The position numbers and the translations under genes are program-made. A DNA stretch of 64,000 bases from M269 sp964640795 (GTDB lineage: Bacteria > Pseudomonadota > Gammaproteobacteria > Enterobacterales > Alteromonadaceae): contig CAZXIN010000001.1 of NCBI GenBank assembly GCA_964640795.1, positions 309,598-373,597 on the forward strand, in the 5' to 3' direction. The notes under the pieces were generated by a model that was given only the letters and a program-made list of their open reading frames with translations, was not told the DNA's origin and searched no databases. This document shows positions 46,403 to 54,029 of the stretch, piece after piece. Each line of letters begins with the position of its first letter. Within the stretch, counting starts at the first letter, position 1.

Positions 46403-47932
46403 ATGATTCAATCTTTTGCGGCAGTCCCATCCAATAGAGAAGCTCTATTGGATAGCTTGATAAGCAAGCTCAATAAGGGGGGCCTTCAAATTAAGGTTAA
46501 AAATTGGAGTTTCGTATTTTTTTGTGAATCAGAGCACATTCAGTTTGCGTTCTTTGATGCAATTGCAGGTTCTAAAGTAAATCTTGTAGGGTATATTGCT
46601 AATGAATTCGAGTTGAGAAGATTAGGTGCAACAGTCTCTACAACAGCACTGACTTGTTCAACACCTGTACTTCTTAACTTATTAAGACATCACTTTGGTT
46701 CATCTGTCTTTAATTTGATTGAAGGTGCCTTCAACTACATCGAAGTAGGGAGCAATGATGAACTTGTCATTATTACAGATACTACTTCTCAACAGCCCGT
46801 ATTTTTTGCTCAAACTTCTACCACATGGGTAACAACGGAATTAAAGAATATTGGTTTCGTTGAACAAGATGCATTTGATTTTGTGTCACCCGAAGTCGTA
46901 TTAAGAAATAGGCTTCCGGGTGATGGCTTTCTTCCAATAAAAAATGCTGAACGATTAAGAGCTAGCAGCATCAACTGCCTAAAACGAGATAGTTACGGTA
47001 AGTTGATATTCATGGCAAGAACTTATGAACTTTCGCCTGATAATACCCCCCAGTTCCTTCCTAAAGAGGTGGTTTTTTCATGGATTGATGAGCTTATTTC
47101 AGACAGCATTAACAATGCTATTCCCAACAATGAAATTGTCGGAATCCCGTTGTCGGGAGGATTGGATTCGAGCTTGGTAACTGCGATTGCTTCTGGACAA
47201 GGGGCAAATATAAAAACTTACTCAATGGGTACAGAGTTAGGGAATGAGTTTGAATATGCTCGAATTGTTGCCGAGGTGTGCAAGACCGAGCATACAGAGT
47301 TTTTATTTACCTCCGAAGACATCTTGAAAGGTATTTGTGATGCTATTTATCACAACGAAATTTTTGATGGGCTCTCTGCCGAAATTCAATCTGGTTTGTT
47401 TAGTTTATATCGAAGGTGTAGCGATGAAGTCGACACCATGATAACCGGCTATGGTTCTGATCTAATGTTTGGTGGAGTACTGAACCTTACTGATGCATTA
47501 GAAGGAGTCAATGACACACTTTGGGAACAAATATATCGAACGCGATGGACTGGTGAATTCTCTCCTATTGGTGCTGCAAATTATGGCATTCAAGTTAGGC
47601 ATCCTTTCTGGTCGAAGAAGTTGATTAGCTTTTGTAAGAATTTGGATCCTGTCTACAAATTGTCAGTTGATGACGTTAAACCGGTTCTACGAGAGTTTAC
47701 AGAAAAGCTCGGTTCATTACCTGATGAGATAGTTCATCGTAAGAAGATTGGTATTCATGAAGGTTCAGCAGTGAATTTGGCGTTTGCCGAGTCACTGGGA
47801 GTTGATGTCAGTGATTATGCCCGGAAGACCCGATTCACTTTTTCACTGTACAAGGAAATGCTGAAAGGCAAGCTCCACATTGATGAAGTGAATACATCTG
47901 TACTTCAACGATATGCGACATCATCTGATTAA
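46403..47932 (+). CDS. carA: Carbapenam synthetase CarA
   Basis: Closes the beta-lactam ring: uses ATP to adenylate (2S,5S)-carboxymethylproline and cyclises it to carbapenam-3-carboxylate. 509 residues in the asparagine-synthetase B-like fold. The N-terminal domain (1-about 205) lacks the catalytic Cys of true glutaminases. The C-terminal domain has the PP-loop SGGLDS (251-256), YNEIFDGLSAEIQSGLF-like block (HNEIFDGLSAEIQSG), GYGSDLMFGG (349-358) and RKKIGIHEGS. Against recalled Pectobacterium CarA the catalytic Tyr345/Glu380/Lys443 correspond by spacing to Tyr350, Glu385 and Lys448. AAAGGA precedes ATG 46403. First gene of the operon. Confidence 0.96.
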   Translation: MIQSFAAVPSNREALLDSLISKLNKGGLQIKVKNWSFVFFCESEHIQFAFFDAIAGSKVNLVGYIANEFELRRLGATVSTTALTCSTPVLLNLLRHHFGSSVFNLIEGAFNYIEVGSNDELVIITDTTSQQPVFFAQTSTTWVTTELKNIGFVEQDAFDFVSPEVVLRNRLPGDGFLPIKNAERLRASSINCLKRDSYGKLIFMARTYELSPDNTPQFLPKEVVFSWIDELISDSINNAIPNNEIVGIPLSGGLDSSLVTAIASGQGANIKTYSMGTELGNEFEYARIVAEVCKTEHTEFLFTSEDILKGICDAIYHNEIFDGLSAEIQSGLFSLYRRCSDEVDTMITGYGSDLMFGGVLNLTDALEGVNDTLWEQIYRTRWTGEFSPIGAANYGIQVRHPFWSKKLISFCKNLDPVYKLSVDDVKPVLREFTEKLGSLPDEIVHRKKIGIHEGSAVNLAFAESLGVDVSDYARKTRFTFSLYKEMLKGKLHIDEVNTSVLQRYATSSD

Positions 47933-47964
47933 TATAACGATACAAACGATTACAGAGGAAAAGT

Positions 47965-48753
47965 ATGAAACTTATTAGAAACGACGCTATTACCGAGGAT
48001 CTGGTTTTGATTCAGGATATCGATGAAGTAAGGGTATTGACGCTAAATCACCCTAACCTAAATAACCCATTCTCTTACGCATTAGAGCAATCCATCATTC
48101 AGGCTTTGCAGGATGCAGACGAAGATGAAGGTGTAAAATCTGTTGTAGTAACAGGTGGCTTGGGGCGCTCATTCAGTGCTGGTGGAGACTTTAATGAGGT
48201 TAAGAAACTATCGGAACCACGAGATATAGATGCATGGATAGACAGGGTTATCGCCCTTTACAGTGCGGTATTGAAGGTTTCCAAACCCACTGTCGCAGCT
48301 ATTGATAATCACGCAATAGGGATGGGATTCCAGTTTGCTTTAATGTTTGACGTAAAAGTAGCCGCAGCATCCAGCAAATTCATAATGCCAGAACTTAAAC
48401 ACGGTATAGGTTGTTCGGTTGGTGCTGCCATTCTGAATTTTACTAGCGGTCACAACCTAATGAAAAACATCGTATACAACTGTGAGGAAATTTCTGCCGA
48501 AAGGGCAAATACGTTACATCTTGTCGATCATGTTGTTGAGTCTGATGTACTTGAAAACTTCGCATTGGAGCAAGCTAGAACACTTGCAGCATATCCTAGC
48601 GTTGCATTTGAAAAGACTAAGCAATCCATCAACAAGGCGTTTATCCATGTTATGGAAGCAGCAAAAAGTGAATCTAAACGTGTACATAGAGCTTCATTTG
48701 GAGCTAAAAGTGCACAGAAACATTTTGCCAACATACTTGGTAATAAATATTAA
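47965..48753 (+). CDS. carB: Carboxymethylproline synthase CarB
   Basis: Joins malonyl-CoA with pyrroline-5-carboxylate to give (2S,5S)-carboxymethylproline. A 262-residue crotonase-superfamily protein. Oxyanion-hole motif FSAGGDFNEV (70-79), a second glycine-rich IGMGFQFALMFD segment, and the catalytic glutamate in MPELKHGIGCS (Glu143; Glu131 in the Pectobacterium enzyme) are all present. It carries about 12 extra N-terminal residues compared with Pectobacterium CarB. Ribosome-binding AGAGGA lies 7 bases before ATG 47965. 32 bases after carA. Confidence 0.96.
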   Translation: MKLIRNDAITEDLVLIQDIDEVRVLTLNHPNLNNPFSYALEQSIIQALQDADEDEGVKSVVVTGGLGRSFSAGGDFNEVKKLSEPRDIDAWIDRVIALYSAVLKVSKPTVAAIDNHAIGMGFQFALMFDVKVAAASSKFIMPELKHGIGCSVGAAILNFTSGHNLMKNIVYNCEEISAERANTLHLVDHVVESDVLENFALEQARTLAAYPSVAFEKTKQSINKAFIHVMEAAKSESKRVHRASFGAKSAQKHFANILGNKY

Positions 48754-48770
48754 ATTGAGAGGAGACTATC

Positions 48771-49598
48771 GTGCAACATAATAACATTGAAAACCTTTTA
48801 TCTACGGGGTTTGGGGTGGATATTGAGCAAAGATATTTTAAAACATTGAATGCAGAAGACGTAAAACAAATTCTTCAACAGAAAGGTTTTTTGATTGTCA
48901 GAAATATTGACATGGATGCCAATGAGTTTCGGGATATGTACGCCCAGTATGGCAAAATAGTCGAGTATGTTGATGAAAAAGAAGGGGTTGGCTTTGGCTA
49001 TAAGGACACTCTCAAGTTAGAAGGAGAAAAAGGCAAAGTAGTCACGGGGCGTGGTCAATTACCCTTACATGCTGATGGTGGATTATTACTATCTCAAGTT
49101 GATCAGGTATTCCTTTATGCAAAACAGATTGAGAATCTGAAATACCGAGGCTCTACTTCTATAGTAGATCATGTGTTAGCAGTGGAGGAAATGCCATTTC
49201 ATATGCGAAGAGTCCTTGAAGAAGAGACTTTTGAAGTAAAGGTACTCGAGCGTGGTTATTATGTTGATGTATCTCCTGCAGATTGGTTCAAAGTGCCTGT
49301 ATTTACTGATCTTGGGTGGGTCAGGAAGATGCTCGTTTACTTCCCGTTTGAAAATGATGAGCCAGCAAGTTGGATGCCTAGGATAGTCGGTTTTACTGAT
49401 CAAGAGACTAAATTATTCTTTAAAGAGCTGGTCGACTTTATGCGTCAACCTCGTTACTACTACCGTCACTATTGGAACGAAGGTGATTTAATGATTATGG
49501 ACAATCGCAGAGTTCTTCATGAAAGAGAGGAATTCGATTCAGATACTATTATCAGGAAATTGTTCCGAGGCCAAACAGCGATTCCTTTAGCTGCTTAA
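48771..49598 (+). CDS. carC: Carbapenem synthase CarC (Fe(II)/2-oxoglutarate oxygenase)
   Basis: Epimerises C5 and desaturates C2-C3 of the carbapenam, producing the active carbapen-2-em. 275 residues, starting with GTG 48771 with GAGAGGAG 7 bases upstream. Iron ligands are His100, Asp102 (HADGG) and His250, and the hydrogen-donating tyrosine for C5 epimerisation (Tyr165 in the known enzyme) corresponds to Tyr164 in GYYVDV. Long near-identical blocks (GVGFGY, DTLKLEGEKGK, PVFTDLGWVRKML, IMDNRRV) match Pectobacterium CarC. A hairpin follows before carD. Confidence 0.97.
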   Translation: MQHNNIENLLSTGFGVDIEQRYFKTLNAEDVKQILQQKGFLIVRNIDMDANEFRDMYAQYGKIVEYVDEKEGVGFGYKDTLKLEGEKGKVVTGRGQLPLHADGGLLLSQVDQVFLYAKQIENLKYRGSTSIVDHVLAVEEMPFHMRRVLEEETFEVKVLERGYYVDVSPADWFKVPVFTDLGWVRKMLVYFPFENDEPASWMPRIVGFTDQETKLFFKELVDFMRQPRYYYRHYWNEGDLMIMDNRRVLHEREEFDSDTIIRKLFRGQTAIPLAA

Positions 49599-49608
49599 TC
49601 TTTACCTG

Positions 49609-49639
49609 AAACACTTCCCTTTAGTCCAGGGAAGTGTTT
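49609..49639 (+). terminator. Perfect hairpin between carC and carD
   Basis: Arms AAACACTTCCCT (49609-49620) and AGGGAAGTGTTT (49628-49639) form a perfect 12-bp stem with a 7-base loop, 11 bases after the carC stop. It is followed by ATTGAATC, not a real T-tract, so it may reduce rather than stop transcription or protect the carABC message from decay. It could set different levels for carABC and carDE. Confidence 0.6.
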
Positions 49640-49693
49640 ATTGAATCGAAGATAGTTAGTTGTAAATTCCAATAACCGGATATCGTTACTTTC

Positions 49694-50902
49694 ATGAAAA
49701 TTCCATTACCTGAAAACAAAGTGTATCGAAGATATTCTCTAGCAGAACTTTGCTTTAAATATCTAGTCACCCGTTTAATTACAAGTAGGTTGTTTGGCGG
49801 GTGCGTGTTAAAGAGTAGTCAATGGTTGATCGCACAAGATTTGTTTTTTACAAAAGCGCTGAGACGTTATACCAACAAGATTTATTTTGGTGGTGAAAAT
49901 TTCGAGCAAGTACAGAAGACGGTTCAACATCTTGCGAAAGACAACATCAAAAGTGTGTTGGATTATGCTATTGAAGGGAACCACTCTACATCGCAATTTC
50001 AAGGAGTATTTGAGCATACGTCGCGCATGATTGAACAGTCCAAGGGGAATCCTGATATCGCATTTGTAGTGGTTAAGCCCAGTTCAATAGGTAGTCGGGA
50101 AGAATATAATCAGGTCTCGATGGCAACTTCTTCAGGTTATATTCAAGTCCCCGAACAACTGCTGTATAGGTACACTGAGTTGGTTCACCAAGCACAAGCA
50201 AGTAATGTAGTACTTGTTATTGATGCTGAGCAAAGTTGGCTACAACAAGGTGTTGATCTGCTTGCTCTCAAACTTATGCAAGCATTTAATCGGGATAAGA
50301 TCTGCGTATTTACTACAGTGCAGATGTACCTTCGATCGTCTCTATCTACTCTGAATTGTTTTGTTTCGTGTGCGCGTAGAGATGGCTTTCTATTGGGAGT
50401 TAAATTGGTGCGTGGTGCTTATCTTGAATCAGAGAATGAATATGCCAAAGCGCACCAAAAAAGCTCTCTTTGTTTTGGTTCCAAGAGGGAAACAGATGAG
50501 GCGTATGATAAGGCGCTTGATTTGTTGGCAGAACAACCCGACCTCGCAAGTTGTATAGTTGCGACGCACAACAAAGAAAGTTTGGAGAAAGCCGTAGCTT
50601 TTAAGCACTCTAACCCACAAGTAAGGTGGTCTTTTTGCCAGTTATATGGGATCGGCGACCATTTAACATATCAACTTGAAGCCAGACGTCAAGAAGTCTC
50701 CAAATATGTTCCTTTTGGTCCTTTGGAGTGTTCTATTCCATATCTTTCCCGTCGACTTGAAGAAAACAAAACATTCACATCCACCTTAAGGCAGGAGTTA
50801 GATTTAATTGAATCCGAGATAGTGCAGCGAATCGGTTTAAAACGATTCATTCCTGCTTCACAAAACACTACACAGCTTGAAATTCGTAATACTAACAAGT
50901 GA
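49694..50902 (+). CDS. carD: Proline dehydrogenase-like CarD
   Basis: 402 residues of the proline dehydrogenase TIM-barrel family. Family motifs: YAIEG with following helix, IDAEQSW, LVRGAYLESEN, CIVATHNKES, YGIGDHLTYQLE and the C-terminal VPFGPLECSIPYLSRRLEEN. It is FAD-dependent and oxidises proline to pyrroline-5-carboxylate, the CarB substrate; in the known car operon CarD is an accessory enzyme that raises yield. The N-terminal about 60 residues are hydrophobic and basic. No strong ribosome-binding site precedes ATG 49694. The 12-base gap to carE supports joint function. Confidence 0.92.
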   Translation: MKIPLPENKVYRRYSLAELCFKYLVTRLITSRLFGGCVLKSSQWLIAQDLFFTKALRRYTNKIYFGGENFEQVQKTVQHLAKDNIKSVLDYAIEGNHSTSQFQGVFEHTSRMIEQSKGNPDIAFVVVKPSSIGSREEYNQVSMATSSGYIQVPEQLLYRYTELVHQAQASNVVLVIDAEQSWLQQGVDLLALKLMQAFNRDKICVFTTVQMYLRSSLSTLNCFVSCARRDGFLLGVKLVRGAYLESENEYAKAHQKSSLCFGSKRETDEAYDKALDLLAEQPDLASCIVATHNKESLEKAVAFKHSNPQVRWSFCQLYGIGDHLTYQLEARRQEVSKYVPFGPLECSIPYLSRRLEENKTFTSTLRQELDLIESEIVQRIGLKRFIPASQNTTQLEIRNTNK

Positions 50903-50914
50903 AAAGGAACGGTA

Positions 50915-51184
50915 ATGACTACCTACATAGTAAAAATAAAAAGCTCCAATACGGTGTTCGATGCCAGAGATTCTTCTTCAGTACTTGAGTCAGCATTTGA
51001 GCAAGGTATTCAGCTTAAATATGCTTGCAATGCTGGAAGCTGCGGAGCTTGTAAAATTAAATTAATTGAAGGGAAGGTAGAGATGGATCATTGTGGTGGA
51101 ATCTCCCGAGAAGACATCGCCAATAATTACGTTTTGGCCTGTTGCACTATACCAATGTCGAACCTGATTTTAAATTATGAGTAG
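50915..51184 (+). CDS. carE: 2Fe-2S ferredoxin CarE
   Basis: 89 residues, a plant-type [2Fe-2S] ferredoxin with ligands Cys38, Cys43, Cys46 and Cys76 (ACNAGSCGACKIKL and LACC motifs). In car operons CarE accompanies CarD, probably as electron acceptor or donor for proline oxidation. AAAGGA lies 8 bases upstream of ATG 50915. It is the last classical car gene; the next gene, after 59 bases, is the OXA-like enzyme rather than carF. Confidence 0.93.
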   Translation: MTTYIVKIKSSNTVFDARDSSSVLESAFEQGIQLKYACNAGSCGACKIKLIEGKVEMDHCGGISREDIANNYVLACCTIPMSNLILNYE

Positions 51185-51243
51185 TAGTGTATGCTGCAAC
51201 ATAGAGCAGTAAATTTAAAATTAAAATTAAATAGGGAGTTTCT

Positions 51244-52083
51244 ATGTTGAAAAAATTATATTACCTAGTGATTGCGCTACTTATCGGCAGCCCAAATGCT
51301 CTGGCGAACGATAGACAAAGTATCTGGCAATGCTACCTCGAAAGTTATGGCATCAAACATGCTACAGCTGCTTTTTATGATGAGCAGAAAGCCAGCTGGT
51401 TTTATTACAATGAGAAACGCGCAAGCACGCCATTTATACCGGCTTCCACATACAAGATTCCACATTCGCTAATTGCATTGAACTCAGGTGTTGTCACGAG
51501 TCATCGAGTGTTTGCTTGGAATGGTAAGTCGCGTCAATATGAATCATGGAATAAGGACCATACATTGCGTACGGCAATTAAGTACTCAGTTGTACCTGTT
51601 TTTCAGACAATTGCAAAGGAAATCGGAATTACAAGAATGCAGCACGAAATTAAAAAGCTGGGTTTTGGTAATGGTGATATTTCTGGAGGAATAGATAGTT
51701 TTTGGCTTACAGGTGGTCTCAGAATTTCGGCAATCCAACAGGTTGATTTTTTGAGGAAGTTGGAAAGTACTACCCTTCCTGTATCTAAAGAAGCACAACT
51801 GGAAGTGAAGAACAATTTGATCAATGAAGCTAATTCCAAACTTGTACTCTTCGCCAAAACAGGTTGGGCTGCCAATATGTCGCCTCAAATAGGATGGTGG
51901 GTTGGCTGGGTGGAATTGGACGACAACAAGATATTTTTCGCATTGAATATGGATATTGAAAAACCTTCACAACTTCAATCTCGAAAGGATGTTGGGAAAG
52001 CCATGCTTAATGATCTCACTGATCTGGGTGACAATTTAAAAATAAATCCCACTCTAAATCATTGTCGGATAGGGCAGGGCTAG
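51244..52083 (+). CDS. Class D (OXA-type) beta-lactamase-like protein
   Basis: 279 residues with a signal peptide (about 1-21), so the enzyme is periplasmic. All class D active-site motifs are intact: STYK at 68-71 (nucleophile Ser68, carbamylatable Lys71), SVV at 115-117, FGN at 141-143 (in place of the commoner YGN; FGN also occurs in OXA-23-type carbapenemases), FWLTGG and KTGW at 205-208, then GWWVGWVE. It should acylate and possibly hydrolyse beta-lactams. GGGAG precedes the ATG. Position directly after carE, where Pectobacterium has the immunity genes carF/carG, suggests self-protection. A BlaR-like sensor or non-hydrolytic binding role is also possible. Confidence 0.88.
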   Translation: MLKKLYYLVIALLIGSPNALANDRQSIWQCYLESYGIKHATAAFYDEQKASWFYYNEKRASTPFIPASTYKIPHSLIALNSGVVTSHRVFAWNGKSRQYESWNKDHTLRTAIKYSVVPVFQTIAKEIGITRMQHEIKKLGFGNGDISGGIDSFWLTGGLRISAIQQVDFLRKLESTTLPVSKEAQLEVKNNLINEANSKLVLFAKTGWAANMSPQIGWWVGWVELDDNKIFFALNMDIEKPSQLQSRKDVGKAMLNDLTDLGDNLKINPTLNHCRIGQG

Positions 52084-52117
52084 AGAAGCCCTTATACCGA
52101 GCATTTTTGGAGAGGTT

Positions 52118-52159
52118 ATGCATATCAAATTACAGTATAAGAACAATGAGAGGATGTAA
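52118..52159 (+). CDS. Possible 13-codon leader peptide
   Basis: GGAGAGG (52109-52115) stands 2 bases before ATG 52118, opening 13 codons that end in TAA two bases before the ATG of the DUF3291 gene. The close spacing suggests translational coupling, though the SD-to-ATG distance is short and the ORF may be accidental. Confidence 0.25.
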   Translation: MHIKLQYKNNERM

Positions 52160-52161
52160 CA

Positions 52162-52617
52162 ATGCACTACCATCTGGCACAACTGAACATTGCCGAGTTT
52201 AAATTACCTAGAAAACACCCTAATAACGATGATTTTATCAACAATATAGATCGTATTGAAGCGCTAGCAGAGATCCAACCCGGATTTGTCTGGCGTTATG
52301 ATGGAGCTGGGTATCAAGAGCAATCTACTATGACATTTGACAACCCTCAGATAGCGTCAAACTTATCTGTTTGGGAAGATGTTGGCTCCTTACGTAGGTT
52401 CGTTTATGACAATGACGAGCATCTAAGCTTCGTAAAGCGACGGCAGGAGTGGTTTGAGCAATTGGATTTTTACATGGTGCTTTGGTGGATAAAAGTACAG
52501 GACGAATATTTACCTTCTTTAAAAGAAGCTGAACATAAGCTGTGTTTACTGCAAGAGTTGGGGCCAACACCTGATGCTTTTAACTTCGTTACCCCTTTTC
52601 CGTGCCCTACTGATTAA
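52162..52617 (+). CDS. DUF3291 (ABM-like) protein
   Basis: 151 residues with the DUF3291 pattern: HLAQLNIAEF at the start, a PGFVWRYDG block, NLSVWEDVGSLRRFVY, HLSFVKRRQEWFEQL, MVLWWI and a GPTPDAFNF tail. The family is a dimeric alpha/beta barrel like antibiotic-biosynthesis monooxygenases, which can act without cofactors on polyketides, but DUF3291 members have no proven reaction. Its place inside the car cluster makes a tailoring or protective role worth testing. AGAGGA precedes ATG 52162. Confidence 0.78.
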   Translation: MHYHLAQLNIAEFKLPRKHPNNDDFINNIDRIEALAEIQPGFVWRYDGAGYQEQSTMTFDNPQIASNLSVWEDVGSLRRFVYDNDEHLSFVKRRQEWFEQLDFYMVLWWIKVQDEYLPSLKEAEHKLCLLQELGPTPDAFNFVTPFPCPTD

Positions 52618-52681
52618 GCTTATTCCCTAACCCATTGTCAATGGCGAGTCCAGAAACATACTAAAAGCCAAGATAAAAACC

Positions 52682-54022
52682 ATGTACGAAAGATTAATAT
52701 TTAAGAACCGTAATTTTATTAAAACTGTATGTCGTCCTTATGCGCCATTTTATAGTAGCTTATATTTTGATGGCTTTAAGAATCCATCTAATTGGGAACC
52801 TTATGTTGGCAAGCCCTATGCTATTCGAGATCTGCTGATTATCGATGGACATTGGTGTTTCACCGAAGCTCATATCAAAAATTTTGCAGATGAACTTGGT
52901 TGTTTACTTATTGGTGATAGTAGGAAATTCGCACAGCTTAAACAAGTAACTTTGCAACAGGAAGAATACCTGCTGGCTTCAGCTGATGATTCAATTGAAG
53001 AGTTTGTTAGTGCATTTGAGCAATACATACCTAGTATCGGAATCTACTTCATTTTAGACACATTTCTAGAAAATCAAATCACCTCTAAATTCCTCGAAGT
53101 CTGTGATAAGAATGAGGCGCAACTTTTAATTGAGGATATCTCATTGCCTCTAGAAGATAATATTCATATTCAGGAGAAGCTTGATGTTTTGTCAATGAGC
53201 GACGAAGATTTTTTAGTTAAGTATGCGTGGCGACAATCTCGTTTTGGAAATATTCAACATTATGAACCTGCAGAGGTTCATCAATTGAGGCAGGATACCT
53301 TAGATGATAATTTTTACGAGGCTTACCTTCATCAGAAAGAATGTACTAAAAACAGCATTGAAAAAGCCAAACACAAACTCGGCAAGAATGCTTTCTGGGT
53401 TGATTTGCTGCAGTTTTTTGTCTATTACCGTACTCACCGCACTGATGTAGTTAATCTTGCTATTCATCGGTTTGCCAGTCAACTCGAAACCCTAGCGCAT
53501 ACTAAAAACCTGAAATATGAACAAGCTCTTTTCTGTACTTATGGCGAACTGCGTGAGCAGGTACCTTCCTTAGACGTGCTAAGACAAAGACGTGAGGCAC
53601 ATTCTTGTATAGGTATCGATGGTAAATTAGTAGTTTCTACATCAAAAGAACATTCTCAGTTGGTTAATCTATTACATCCCTCATTAAAAGAATATCAGCA
53701 ACTCTCTGGTAGTGTTGCATTCCCTGGCAATGTAATCGGAACAGTGAGAATTATTAAGGAAATGAAGGATATTAGTTGCATTACAGAGAGCGATATTCTC
53801 GTGGCGGCTATGACCACGCCTAATATGCTTGCAGGCATAATCAAATGTAAGGGGATAGTTACAGATGAAGGCGGGATAACCTGCCACGCTTCTATCCTTG
53901 CCAGAGAGATGAAAAAAGTTTGTGTGATCGGAACCAAATATGCGACTCGCTGGCTACAAAATGGAGAGCGTGTTCAGATAAATGGCCAGACTGGAAAAGT
54001 TACCAAATTAGCGAGTCAATAG
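52682..54022 (+). CDS. PEP-utilising swivel-domain protein (split phosphotransferase, subunit 1)
   Basis: 446 residues. The C-terminal about 100 residues are the mobile phosphohistidine domain of PEP synthase/pyruvate phosphate dikinase: TPNMLAGIIKCKGIVTDEGG region followed by TCHASILARE, with phospho-carrier His402, then VQINGQTGKV. The N-terminal 330 residues are not clearly related to a known catalytic domain; their length would suit the acceptor-binding domain of rifampin-phosphotransferase-like enzymes. The ATP-grasp domain that should phosphorylate His402 is missing here but encoded by the gene at 54947, so the two are proposed to act as one enzyme. No strong ribosome-binding site precedes the ATG. 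Confidence 0.75.
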   Translation: MYERLIFKNRNFIKTVCRPYAPFYSSLYFDGFKNPSNWEPYVGKPYAIRDLLIIDGHWCFTEAHIKNFADELGCLLIGDSRKFAQLKQVTLQQEEYLLASADDSIEEFVSAFEQYIPSIGIYFILDTFLENQITSKFLEVCDKNEAQLLIEDISLPLEDNIHIQEKLDVLSMSDEDFLVKYAWRQSRFGNIQHYEPAEVHQLRQDTLDDNFYEAYLHQKECTKNSIEKAKHKLGKNAFWVDLLQFFVYYRTHRTDVVNLAIHRFASQLETLAHTKNLKYEQALFCTYGELREQVPSLDVLRQRREAHSCIGIDGKLVVSTSKEHSQLVNLLHPSLKEYQQLSGSVAFPGNVIGTVRIIKEMKDISCITESDILVAAMTTPNMLAGIIKCKGIVTDEGGITCHASILAREMKKVCVIGTKYATRWLQNGERVQINGQTGKVTKLASQ

Positions 54023-54029
54023 GAGAAGA

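Noticed and set aside
46403..47932. Calling this asnB (asparagine synthetase) or clavulanate-type beta-lactam synthetase
   Set aside because: The N-terminal glutaminase cysteine is missing, and gene order plus CarA-specific blocks and catalytic triad spacing point to carbapenam synthetase.
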